DNA of 64,000 nt from Stachybotrys elegans (Eukaryota > Ascomycota > Sordariomycetes > Hypocreales > Stachybotryaceae). The notes below the pieces were generated by a model. It was not told the origin of the DNA and did no database searches. It worked only from the letters and a program-made list of their open reading frames with translations. The stretch is from positions 186,001 through 250,000 of the forward strand of contig JAGPNK010000013.1 of NCBI GenBank assembly GCA_020746835.1. Reading direction: 5' to 3'. Each line of letters opens with the position of its first letter. Within the stretch, counting starts at the first letter, position 1. Made by a program: the position numbers and the translations under genes. This document shows, in pieces, positions 34,954-45,035 of this stretch.

Positions 34954-35814
34954 GCTACAGAAGTTGTACTACTTGTGAACTGATGATGCGGTTGCTACAC
35001 ACACCCATTCTACCAACCATGGCAGCCAGGACGGGTTGGCGAAGGATATGCTACGTAGCTCATTCAAATAGACACACTACGCAAGAGACACACACACGAC
35101 AATATAAAATTGGAGTGCAGTTCATCAAAACCACGAGTTGGTATCATTGCTTTCACCCACGCTCCTCTTGTCCAAGGGAGTCAGCCAAAACCACCCCCCC
35201 TTCGTTACCTTCCTAAAACCAGGAGAGGGCTGATGGGGGAAGAAACACCTAGTCTAAGCGAGCTTCTTACTAGTGACAGGGAACAAAAAAAAAGATAACA
35301 AAATAAAAAGAAGAGAGATAGGATGGGACAGTGGTTGTATCCTGGACGACGCATGCTAACTCCAAACACCTATGCAGAAAAGAGAGATGATAACGAAGGA
35401 CGAGGAGGGGTGTAGTGAGAGAGGATGAGGCTAGAAAGACAGAAAAGAAAAGAAAAAGGACGGGAAGCAAGCCCAGCATTGGAAACTAGGGGAGAGGTCC
35501 CTCATCCCTGGCGGCCCAGCCTGGGTTCCAGGAAAACAGCTAAGCAAATAAGCCATCCAAAACCCACAAACGGGGGTCCAACTCCAGACTCTGTATATAT
35601 GTGGCTCGGCGGGATGCGCCGATTCGGATGTGCTCCCTACGAGGAGCGGAATATCCATTTGGTATCATGAATCATAGGTTTACCGCACCCAGTGCACGGC
35701 GGGGAAACATGTATGTTCCCGTTTTCTTTGTATCTCGCCTCCCGACTTGTGTCGCGAAGCTTGAGCAACCAATGTGAAGAAGACGAAAAATTGCGAAAGA
35801 ACTGATTGCGGCTG

Positions 35815-37423
35815 TCATGATGAGTCGCTGCTCGAATCACGGGGCTGGGTAGAATTGCTCCGGTCTCGACCAGCACCTTGTCGTATAGCATCGCTGTAGC
35901 TAGGTACTGGTGGGTGGATTTGAGGTAGGGTCTGGGATCTGGGTCGAGCTGTTGCCCGCGAACTCTGTCTGCTTCGGTTCATGACCCTGATCAAGGGCGT
36001 ATTCTCCTCGCTGTCAGTGCTGTAGCGCCTGCCATCTTCACTATCCGACTGTGTCGGGCTGGCGTACTCGGGAGGTGGGTTTGTGGCGTCCTCCAGATGT
36101 AAATGAAGAGGGTTGTCATCGTGATGCCGCTCGTCTCGCTCATGCTGAGCTGCGCTGGTGCTGGCCTCGCCGTTATCATCGTTGGGAACCAGGTGAGCGA
36201 GCGAGATGTCAGTCGGGCTTCGGACAGGGCCGGGACTCGTAGGAGGAAGAACTCGGAAATTGCCGCTGCGCGTGCGGCCGTGCTGAGGGTTCAGATTGTT
36301 ATTCGAGTTTCGGACACTGTACGAAGCTGAGATGGAGTGGCTGTGGCTTCGGCCGATGGAGCCAGTGAAGCCGTCCTTGGTTCCTGATTCCAGCAGGATG
36401 CTTCCTTGCTCGGAGCCGTATGGAGGAGGAGGTGCGAGGCTGCCAGTGACGGGCGCGAGACCCCACTTCTTGACGTTGGCCTCGATGAAGACGAAGCCGG
36501 CTTGACCGAAGTTGACGTGTACGACTGCAGGACCGTTGGCGCCGATGGCGGGGAAGAAGTTCTGAGCCTTGAGACCATGAACTACCTCGTCGAGCTTCTT
36601 GCCGTTCCGGGTGAAGAAGATGGCGCCGGTTCGAGGCCGGTAGCCAACACCGACGACATCACCTTGTACAAGCTGAGGGCCGTAGGGGGTGGGGTTGAAG
36701 GGCTGGTTGTAGCGGCGGAAGCCGGTGGACTGGTAGGCAACGGAATACTTATGGTAGCCTGGGCAGAGTTAGCAGCAAGTTTTGGGCGGATACGGGCGGC
36801 GAGCGCGGACCTGGCATGCGGAAGAGGGGGTAAGGTTTTGTGGCCATGCCGATGCTTAGCAGAGTGTTCTCAGGCTTATCGTAGATCTTGGCCTCCCAGT
36901 AGTAGACGTCGTTCTGCTTGGGGACGGGCAGGTTGCTCATGACGGTGCACTCTGAGTCGAAGAACTCAATTTCGGTACGGGCCTCGACGAAGCAGTTGGC
37001 AATCTCCAGCTCGGGCTCAAACTCCCAGGCAGAAACACCCTTTTCCTGGATGGCGAGATACTGAGATAGAGATATGTCGGTCTGGAGAGATTCGGGGGGA
37101 TTCGCGGTGACATAGGCTGTTGCGGGAGTTAGCTGAAGGTAAGCGACCGTGCGAGCTGAAGACGTACCCTTTGCTCTCAGGTACTCGGTTCGAGTCATAT
37201 CATCCATCGTCTCGAGGGCCTCGGCCTCTTCGCGGGCAAAGGCCTGCTCGTCATCGTACTCTCCGGGGCGGCCGAAGCGATCTAGAAGAATACGGCCATT
37301 GCCAGCGCAGCCGGCGGCCCAGAAGACGAAGATGATGATAGCGATGAGTATGATGGAGCCGAAGGAGGAGACGAGGCCGATGATTACACCGGTGAAGGCG
37401 GAGGAGGGCGAATGATAAGCCAT
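35815..37423 (-). CDS. Ssh4/Ear1-like membrane SPRY protein, probable Rsp5 ubiquitin-ligase adaptor
   Basis: Exons 37423-37168, 37116-36811 and 36758-35815 give 501 residues. Both introns (51 and 52 nt) keep frame. Residues about 11-37 form one membrane segment (GVIIGLVSSFGSIILIAIII). A SPRY domain covers roughly 130-285, with VYYWEAKIYDKPENTLLSIG, GDVVGVGYRPRTGAIFFTRNG and FFPAIGANGPAVVHVNFG. The order of TM then SPRY then disordered tail matches yeast Ssh4 and Ear1, which sit in endosome and vacuole membranes and recruit the ligase Rsp5 to cargo for multivesicular-body sorting. In support, the tail has two PPxY motifs for WW domains, PPPY at 298-301 and PPEY at 416-419, plus a VPSY variant at 472-475. 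The tail is Ser- and Asp-rich. A long ATG-initiated frame upstream ends as TAATG on this start. Confidence 0.9.
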
Positions 37424-39773
37424 TATGGAGGGTGGTGGCGGTTGGACACCGTCGAGTCTCGAGGATGGTTGACCGGCGGAACGGTAGGAACGGTTTCGGA
37501 GGGACGGACAGGCGTCACCGCCGCCGACGACGGGGAGGTTCTGTTTCTTGGATCGTGATGACGACGACGGTTACGTGGCGGCGCAAGGACGGTCGAGTGG
37601 TCGAGCGAGGAAAACGACAAGGAGAAAGACGACGGGCGGAGGATGCGGAGAAGAAGGCGAACGACAAGACACAAGATAAGGGAATGAGGAGATAGAAGGG
37701 AAGGAGGAGCCGTGCGTGTGACTGGCCACCGGGTTGGTAAGTTGGAACTTGGTGATAGTCGAATGGAAGCGGAAGCGGAAGCGAAACAAGAGTGAACTAA
37801 AGACAAGATAAGGTAAGGCAAGGCACAAGGCACGAGGCAAAAGGCAAGGGCAGGTAGAACAAAGTGGATTGATTGATGGAAGAGGAAACCGGATGGCCCA
37901 ACCCAAAGCGTCGCAGGTTGCAGGTCACAGGTCGCAGGACACGGGAGACACAGACACAGTAAGAGAGGGAGGGAGGGTGGAGGAGGGTCGAGGGTGGAGA
38001 GGGCTTGGGCTGTTGGAGAGAGAGGAGGGAGTGGGAGGGAGGCCAGCTCTCTCTCTCTCTTGGGTGTGGGATCCAATAGTCTGGGCACTCTCTGGGCGGA
38101 GACCCAAGTATCCTGGGGGCGCGATGTGGCTGCCAAGGTACTTACCTCTGACCTCACGGGGTCGTCAACGACGGGCCTATGATGCAGGGCCTTAGCAGTG
38201 CGTCTTACAGGGCCCAGTGCCTGAAAGTTCACCACCGGATTGGCCACCGCCACATCCACCATCAGGTTCAGCTCCAAGCAAAGACGAGACGAACCTACAA
38301 CGATAAAGGATAGGAAGGGCAAAATGAAGAAATATACTTGTCGCCACTGGTGTCTTTCCCTTTCATACATACAATACCCCTCTGTTCTGCTTGGTCGGAC
38401 TTAGCAGCCCGGACGAGGGACGCGAGCAAAGCGGAGGACAGAAGCCAGCCAAGGTGCTAACAACGAGCAGCCCTGGAAGCGATCGCCCCCCCCCCTCAGG
38501 CCCCCAGACTCTCCAATGCGCCCTGTAACTGGTCGTCCGTTTGTCGTCGCAGGATTCCCGCCCCCTCCCTCCTCCGGCGCAGCAGGTTTATTGTTGTTTG
38601 CACCGTAAAAAACAACGATAATTTGAGAAAACACACACTTACCCACTTGCATCAACCTTCTTATTTATTTATTTACTTTTTATTTTGCGGCTGAACGATG
38701 GCGTCGGTAGGGGCCGAGAATACGAAGTCTTGAAGTAAAAAGCAAACACATGCTGACAGCCATCTATCAATCTATCTATCAGGACCCCGATTTCCAATAC
38801 ATCAGACGACATCCATAATTATTCATGCAGAGCTTCCTCCCCGGGACTGCGGCTGTACGTAGTATTTGCCCTGCATGTGCCCCATACATACTCGCACAAA
38901 TACTCCTCGGAGGATGGATGATACCGCCCTGGAAGACGCAGCGGCGCAGGGCACCTGGATCTGACTCCCGTGCCTTGACAAGGGGACAGAAACATCCATC
39001 AATACCTACAATACAATACGGAGCACCTAATAAACGGTCTCTGCCACTTCCCTCCAAACGCAGGGCTAATGTGCAAAGACAGCCGTTTTTGGAGGACAAG
39101 AAGGGCTTGTTGCTGCATGCGTCTCCATCTGAGACAAGCCAACGTTATCGCCTCGAGGACGAAGCGTCCATCCCATCTGCCTCCGTCGTCCTCCTCGGAC
39201 AAGCGCATTGTTCATCCTGACGCTGATCCACGTCAGCACGCGCCTCACCACTCCGTACCGTGCGGATGGAGCCTTATTCATTGGCTTGTCCCGGTTTCAC
39301 CCCTCCTGCTGCGTCCCCTGTTTCAAGCTGCTGACCCGCGCGCGCGTAACAGCCGTTCATTGGAAATAAATAACTTGCAAGCGTGCGTGCGTGCATGCAA
39401 CCTCCATCGAACAATTGCATGATTGTTTTCAATGCGCCGCCATCCTTGTACTGGGTTTCTGTCTGGCAAGGATTTTTCCATCCCGCTCCGCATTCTTCAG
39501 CGGTACGAGACGGCTATAGCGTTTGCAGTTACACAACCCAGCATCTCTTCTCATGAATCAAACAAATACTCTCTTGACAATTCATTGCTATGCTAAGTCC
39601 CTATAAACAAGCCAATTGACCCATACTCTACATCGTGACCCTTGCGTTGTTGCATGTCCGTTCCATTTCCCCTTCAAAATTCCAATCTAAGCAAGACTGA
39701 GCCCGCAACCAGTAGCTGCAAAAAAACCAACAAGCAAGACAATTTCATATCAGCGTGTCCATCGCCCTCCCTC
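37424..39773. other. 5' leader of the Ssh4-like gene and intergenic DNA
   Basis: The first 950 bases left of 38370 are pyrimidine-rich on the minus strand and look like a long leader and promoter. A consensus donor (GTAAGT, minus strand, 38145-38140) suggests a leader intron. A 315-codon frame runs from 38370 to 37423. From about 38400 to 39773 I see only simple-sequence DNA (TTTA repeat at 38661-38690; GCGTGCGTGC near 39381) and chance frames. Confidence 0.45.
38661..38690. repeat. TTTA-rich simple repeat
   Basis: TTATTTATTTATTTAC followed by a T-rich tail. Confidence 0.8.
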
Positions 39774-40937
39774 TCAGATCTCATCCGGGTCCTCTCCCCG
39801 TCCCCGGCGGTACCCACCCCTTCGCGCCCTTCTCTCCTCCCGCTCGCGCCTTCGCTGCTCCCGAAGCTCCGGCATCGGGTGGTGGTAGCTCTTGGTCCCC
39901 AGATCGCTGCCCGTATCACCGCTGGTCGCGTAGCTAACGCTGCTACGGCTGACGTGGCTGCCGCTCTCCAGCAGACTCTCGCTCAGCGCGCTTTCCGATC
40001 CTCGCTGGAAGCTGAAGTCTCGTCGTACCGTGCGGCCCTCATCGCGGAGCCTGCGTGCCTCAGCGCGAATCCGTTCGTTCTCCCGGTGGGCCGTGCGCTC
40101 TGCTACCGAGTATACCTTGCGGATTCCTTGCTTGGTTGGCGTCGTCGTAGGCGTCGTCGTAGGCGTCGTCGTAGGCGTCCTCTCGCGGTTGGACAGGAGC
40201 TCAGATGATACCGTGGATGAGGCTGCGTTGGTCGAGCCGTCCCAAGTCGAGCCCTCTGACTCCTTGTTGAGACCACCCACGCGTGCCGGCTTCTCGTGAC
40301 GGTAGTTACGCAGCTGCTCCTTGGCTTCCTTCTCGGCCACCTCGTCCTCCACACCCTCCACACCCACATGACGACGTTGCTCCTTGCTCTTGTCACCACG
40401 ACGTTTGCGCCTCTCGCGGTCACGCTGCTCCTGCTTTCTGCGGCGTTTCTCTCGGGCACCTAGGTCACTTGCGCCCGCCGTGATTCCACTGAGTGCAGTG
40501 CTTTCTGTGATCACAGTGCGTCCATCGTCATCGTCAGCCACGTCCTTGTAGACGCTGCCGCCGCCTAGGTCCGTCGGAGCCGTGGCATTGGATAGAATCG
40601 TGCCGTTGGGGCCTCGTCGTCGCAGCACCGTAGATTTGTACTCGTCCCAGTCGTTGTCCCTGAAATGAAAGCCGCCGTTCTTTGCCCAGAAGAAGAACCA
40701 GATACCGCCGGCCACAAAGCCCACCCCAATCAGAGCAAACAGCACGAAGAAGCCGACATTGCTGATGTCATGGGGATCGAGGACGCCTGAGCTAGGGTCC
40801 TCGTTTCTTCTCTCATTTCGAGCCAGCAATCGGTTGGCGGTTTCCACAGGGCCATCTGTCGAGCCGAGGACCTGGCTCACTTTGAACCCTTCCCGGCCGA
40901 TGAAGCCCTGAATCGATCGAACAATAGCCGGGGCCAT
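39774..40937 (-). CDS. Single-pass membrane protein with highly charged tail, function unknown
   Basis: A single 388-codon exon. The ATG at 40937 is chosen; codons upstream stay open but offer only GTG. Residues 1-55 form a short lumenal or cytosolic head, then a membrane helix spans about 61-84 (VGFFVLFALIGVGFVAGGIW), capped by FFFWAKNGG. NDWDEYKSTVLRRRGPNGT follows directly and looks like the conserved core. The remaining 260 residues are extremely basic/acidic (repeated REKRRRKQEQRDRERR-type runs) with a Thr/Pro repeat (TPTTTPTTTPTTTP) from a 12-bp minisatellite. It resembles unnamed ascomycete membrane proteins; no enzymatic motif is visible. Topology and organelle cannot be told. Confidence 0.8.
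   Translation of the reverse strand: MAPAIVRSIQGFIGREGFKVSQVLGSTDGPVETANRLLARNERRNEDPSSGVLDPHDISNVGFFVLFALIGVGFVAGGIWFFFWAKNGGFHFRDNDWDEYKSTVLRRRGPNGTILSNATAPTDLGGGSVYKDVADDDDGRTVITESTALSGITAGASDLGAREKRRRKQEQRDRERRKRRGDKSKEQRRHVGVEGVEDEVAEKEAKEQLRNYRHEKPARVGGLNKESEGSTWDGSTNAASSTVSSELLSNRERTPTTTPTTTPTTTPTKQGIRKVYSVAERTAHRENERIRAEARRLRDEGRTVRRDFSFQRGSESALSESLLESGSHVSRSSVSYATSGDTGSDLGTKSYHHPMPELREQRRREREERRARRGGYRRGRGEDPDEI
40141..40176 (-). repeat. 12-bp in-frame minisatellite, three perfect copies
   Basis: GTCGTCGTAGGC repeated exactly three times on the plus strand, with degenerate copies on both sides. On the coding strand it encodes a Thr/Pro tetrapeptide repeat. Being 12 bp, copy changes keep the frame. 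Confidence 0.9.
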
Positions 40938-43184
40938 GATGGCTGGTATATAGCGGTTCACCCGCCGAATGGAAGTGAAACCTGCTCTCAGGTATGTGGT
41001 GATAGGGCGAGATGGAATGAATTGTGTCGGTTGTGGTGGGCGTTTGGGTTGTTAAGCGTCAGCAGAGAAGTGTCAGTGATTGCTGGGAAGGAGGAAGAGA
41101 TGGGTGAGAGGAGGAGATGCTGGTGGAAACACTCCTAGGCAGCTGTTCCCCCAGAAACCGGCCTGCTTGCCAGGGTGGCTGGGATCAGCGAGATCTACTG
41201 CCAGCTGCTGATGCACCAGGGCACAAAATTCTCAACCTCGGTAAATGTCACCCAGGCCACAGACGAGAAATGACTTCGATAAAGAGATGAATGGGAAGAG
41301 GGGTGGGAGATTTAGCAAATGTGTTAAGTTGTTTAACTTTCTCTGCCTCTTCAATCCTCTCTTTGCAAGTGCAGTTGGGCGCTCTTACCCAGACGGGCAG
41401 TGACGTACACCCCAGAAAGTAAACAAAGCCTGTGCTGGCCCAGCAACCAATGTGCCCCGCCAACCGTAACCTCAGAAGCCTGGCACAATTCTAACCATCC
41501 AACCATCATCCATCGCCCGTCCATCCTTCATGCGCTATCGTCCGTGTCATCCGACACCTGTCATCCAGAATTGTACCAAGAACCACACATCGCTTCGCTG
41601 CTTCTGACCTACCCTCCCCTCCCATACCACCGACAGGCGATACCACCCCACCCCCATCATGGTCGTCCCAACGACCCGGGTGTGTTCGAGTCGGTAAACA
41701 ATCCGGGTTTCTCTATCATCATGCTACATATCGCGTTGTTGGGTGTGGTTTTTAAGCGCAGGTTTCACGCTTATCCCGCCACTTGCCTGCCGGAACTGCT
41801 GCTCAGCCCAAGAGGTGGCAGCACGATCACCGTACACCACATCACCATGCATGAAACCCATCACCGCATGCGTCAATGCCTCACAAACTGCGGAGGAGAT
41901 ATCTCTCAATTGGCTAATCTGTCTGAGACTGGGGTAGGTGTGCACAAGGTATCAAATCCACCGCCAGTCTCGGCATCTAGCAAAATCAAGACGGTGCTAT
42001 GTCCTCCATGAGGGGTTATGCCATTCGAACAATATGCTGCTATATAGGTATGCCCTCCTCCACAAAACCAATCATAACATCAGAAAAACCACCCACACTC
42101 CTCCACTTCGGGCTTTCGTCAGCTCAGAAAAGATAGCCGACCCGTCCTCCGCGCCATGAAGTTTGCCAGATGATATTCGCCGGCAACAGTTGGCCTGGGC
42201 CAGGCTGTGTGATTAGGCGGCGCCTCCCAGAACAAGTCTAATGCCAATAAACGATGAAGAAATGAATACTGTCAAATGCAGATGGCATGCCAGTGGTAAC
42301 AAAGAACAATTCCTGTCCGCGTAGGGCACAGAGAATGAGGGGCGCGAACCCCATTTGCCCTAACCAAGTCTATCGCGATGGTGGTGTTGGGACTGAATAT
42401 GATTCATTGAGACAGGTATTCTTTCCTCCTCTTGACGCCCAAGTGGCACGCAAGTCTCGCTTCCATGCACAGCTCAGCTGTATCCTGCAGAATGCGATTG
42501 GACATAAGTCCAAGGAGTCCAAAGTAGTAGGGAAAAGGCAAAACAAGGTGGGAAAAGAGATAGGAAAAAATAAACCAAAAGAAAAAGGAGAAAGAGAAAA
42601 AGACAAAAATCCGCGGTAAAGACAAGGGTAGATGTGGCCCGACATCTTCTCGGTATGAGCCAGAGAACCAAAACAGCCAGCGCGTCGGGCAGCATGGGTG
42701 TGTCACGCACTCTCTCACGAGCCGCCAATCATGCTGCTTTGTAAAGAAGCCCGAACCCCTTGAGTAGGGCCGTGCAGACTTAAGGCGACAGCATGAAGTA
42801 TCTGGCAAGCCGGTCAGAGGTGTAAGACCCTCGTGCGTCCCTCACGCCCTGGTGCGGGTATCGAGCTCCTCATCCACAAAGCCAAGAAAGATCTCTCAAG
42901 GAGAAATTAGAGGTACATGAGGAAAGTAGAAATCGCATGAAATCGAAAATGGTGTTGGGCATAACTGAAAAAAAGTTGTCGAAATGTATCAAATCGTGGG
43001 AATGGTGATCAAATTTGCTGTCAGCTCATCAGAGCTTTTCCGGACAAGAACCCAAATATAAACCGTATCAACGCTTGCTTCCCATCATACTGGTGCATCA
43101 GGCAGGCTGACGCCTGCATGTTTTGTTTCAGTAAAATCACAATAGTTTCTCATTAATGTCGTCACGCCTCGTCGCCATCATAAC
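40938..43184. other. Intergenic DNA, no supportable gene
   Basis: About 2.2 kb between the leader of the membrane-protein gene and the 3' end of the next minus-strand gene. The longest frame (41400-42011 plus, 203 codons) lies on the strand opposite both neighbours, is His/Pro-rich and lacks domain-like sequence. A purine-rich segment lies at 42530-42620. Confidence 0.5.
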
Positions 43185-44572
43185 TTAGAAGTAGTTGTCG
43201 GCAAGGCTCGGGTCATAAGGAGCATGACTGGGAGCATATCGGCTCTGAGAGTCAGAACGAGGTCGGTAAGGCATCGAGGCGTGCGGCAAGGCCTTGCGCT
43301 CGACCCGGCTACGCGAGTCCTCAATCTGGAAGACAGTGCTTGCCATGTCACTGCCGCTACCGCTGCGCATACCAGCGGGGCGGCTGCTGAACATGATTTC
43401 GCCGTCACTGCACTCAATCTCGGCACCCTGCACCCTGACAAGCGCAGCTCCCGAGACCTTGATGATGACGTCTTCGTTGTTATCCGATGAGACCCGGGTG
43501 ATTCCAGTGGTATTGCTTCGCTTGTACTCGCTGTCATCACGGCTCTCGCTGCTGCGAGTGGAGCGACTGCTTGGCACGCCTCCACGCTTCGTCGCTTTGC
43601 GCAAGGCCTCGGCAGTAAGAGCCAGCGGTGCACCGCCAACGTCTTCCTGATACCTCATGGCCTCGCCGAGTTGACTGTCCTCGTAGCTGGAGCCGAGGAT
43701 GCCCAGAGGCGCACCGCCGCTCATGCCATAACCAGAGGCGCGCCGTGCTCGATGCATTGACGGGGACATCTCAAAGTCCGATGGATCAAATGAGCCGGAC
43801 GTATGTCTCACGCGACTGAGCGCCTTGCGGCGTTGATCGTGGATGGGTTCAGGAGAAAGATCGTGAAAAAGACCGTCGTCCTCGTCAAAGTCATCATCAT
43901 CGTATCCAATCTCAGTGAAACCAACTGCCCGACGGGATACTGGGGGACGTGAATGACCCTGGCGCGAAGGCGGGCGCTGGGCACCCGAGGGTGGCGGGGG
44001 CGGAGCAAAGGGGGACAACTGTGGCACAGCCGACTGAGGTCGTTTAGGGATGAAGGCAGGAGGAGGCATCTTCTTTCTGTCGTCGCTCTTCTTGGAGCGT
44101 GAGGCGCGTCGAGCTAGGCGAGAAGGGTCATCGTCATATTCCTCATGATGGAAGCCGCGCGGGGCAGGCTGGAAACCCATAGCAGACGATGGACGATTGT
44201 CAAATCTCTGCTTCAGATTACTGTGATACTGAGGACCCATAACAGAGTCAAAGTAGCCAGACGAGCCGCCGGGAGATGGGGCGGGCCCAACATGGCTTCC
44301 AGGCGAGGGCGTGAACATGGGAGGTGGGAATGTACCGACTGGGAAGGGCGGCGGTCCTTGCTGGCGAGCTTGATGCCATCCCATGCCCGTAATGGGTGGG
44401 TGAGATGACTGACCACCATAGTAGGTAGCCGGCCGAGTTTGAGCACGAGGACGCGATGCAGGCGCCGCCGGCTGTTGGACCCCATAGCATGAAGGGTCTT
44501 CGACATGGCCACGCCTGTAAGTGTGCTGCTGGATCTCGGGCTGGGTCTGAGCATGTCTGAGAGGATTCGGCC

Positions 44573-44605
<33 letters not shown>

Positions 44606-45035
44606 TGCGGAGGCCTCTGGCCTCCTTCTGGGCTCTGGCAGCAGCCCTGAGCTTCCTCTCTTCCTCTTCCTCCATTTTCTGGACCCGTTGGTGTTGGCGT
44701 CGTCGTTGTTCGCGTTCACGCTCCGCTCGTTCTTCTCGCATCTCACGCTCGTGATCCTTGATTGGAATGCGGCGCGAGTCCCTCTGCTTGGGATCGGAGC
44801 GGGCGGTTGAATCAGAGTCGGTGAGGCTTTGGCTTCCAGATGAGGAGGGGGACCGCCTGGGGACTGGGCGCTTCTCGGAGCGCGACTTTCCAGTATTGGG
44901 CCTCTCTTTGACTGGGCTTACTGGCGCCTCAGAGTAGGCGTACTTGCGGGTGCTGGGAATACCGCCGACAGAGCTGCCGTCGTCGTCGTCGGCGTCTTCG
45001 ACGTGTGCGATGTATGGCTTTCTAGAATCGGCCAT
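43185..45035 (-). CDS. Disordered polyQ protein with conserved C-terminal block, function unknown
   Basis: Single exon, 616 residues from the ATG at 45035. The frame stays open for 97 further codons upstream but with no ATG, so this start is favoured. Residues 8-20 are acidic (HVEDADDDDGSSVGG), about 85-150 are a dense Arg/Glu/Lys helix (EMREERAEREREQRRRQ), and 145-154 are ten glutamines. The middle is Pro/Arg/Tyr-rich with HPPITGMGWH and PPPAFIPKRPQSAVP. Near 522-547 there is a compact ordered stretch (DVIIKVSGAALVRVQG, then AEIECSDGEIMF), the likely conserved element. I do not recognise the family. The composition suggests an RNA-binding or scaffold protein, which is inference. Confidence 0.8.
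44574..44603 (-). repeat. CAG/CAA repeat encoding ten glutamines
   Basis: Coding strand carries two CAG, two CAA, then six CAG codons. The CAA interruptions tend to stabilise such tracts. Confidence 0.95.

Larger units (their letters stand above)
33189..35814. other. Tail-to-tail intergenic DNA with repeated ACTCCTTA motif
   Basis: Both neighbouring genes end here, so it is mainly 3' flank. Five copies of ACTCCTTA occur at 33632, 33710, 33800, 33879 and 33917, plus a sixth TCCTTA at 33741. They lie 440-740 bases past the zinc-cluster stop and could be in its 3' UTR. The rest, including poly-T repeats at 34926-34953, shows no gene. Confidence 0.5.

Noticed and set aside
41400..42011. 203-codon plus frame
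   Set aside because: His/Pro-rich, opposite strand to its neighbours, many rare-looking residue runs, no splice partners.
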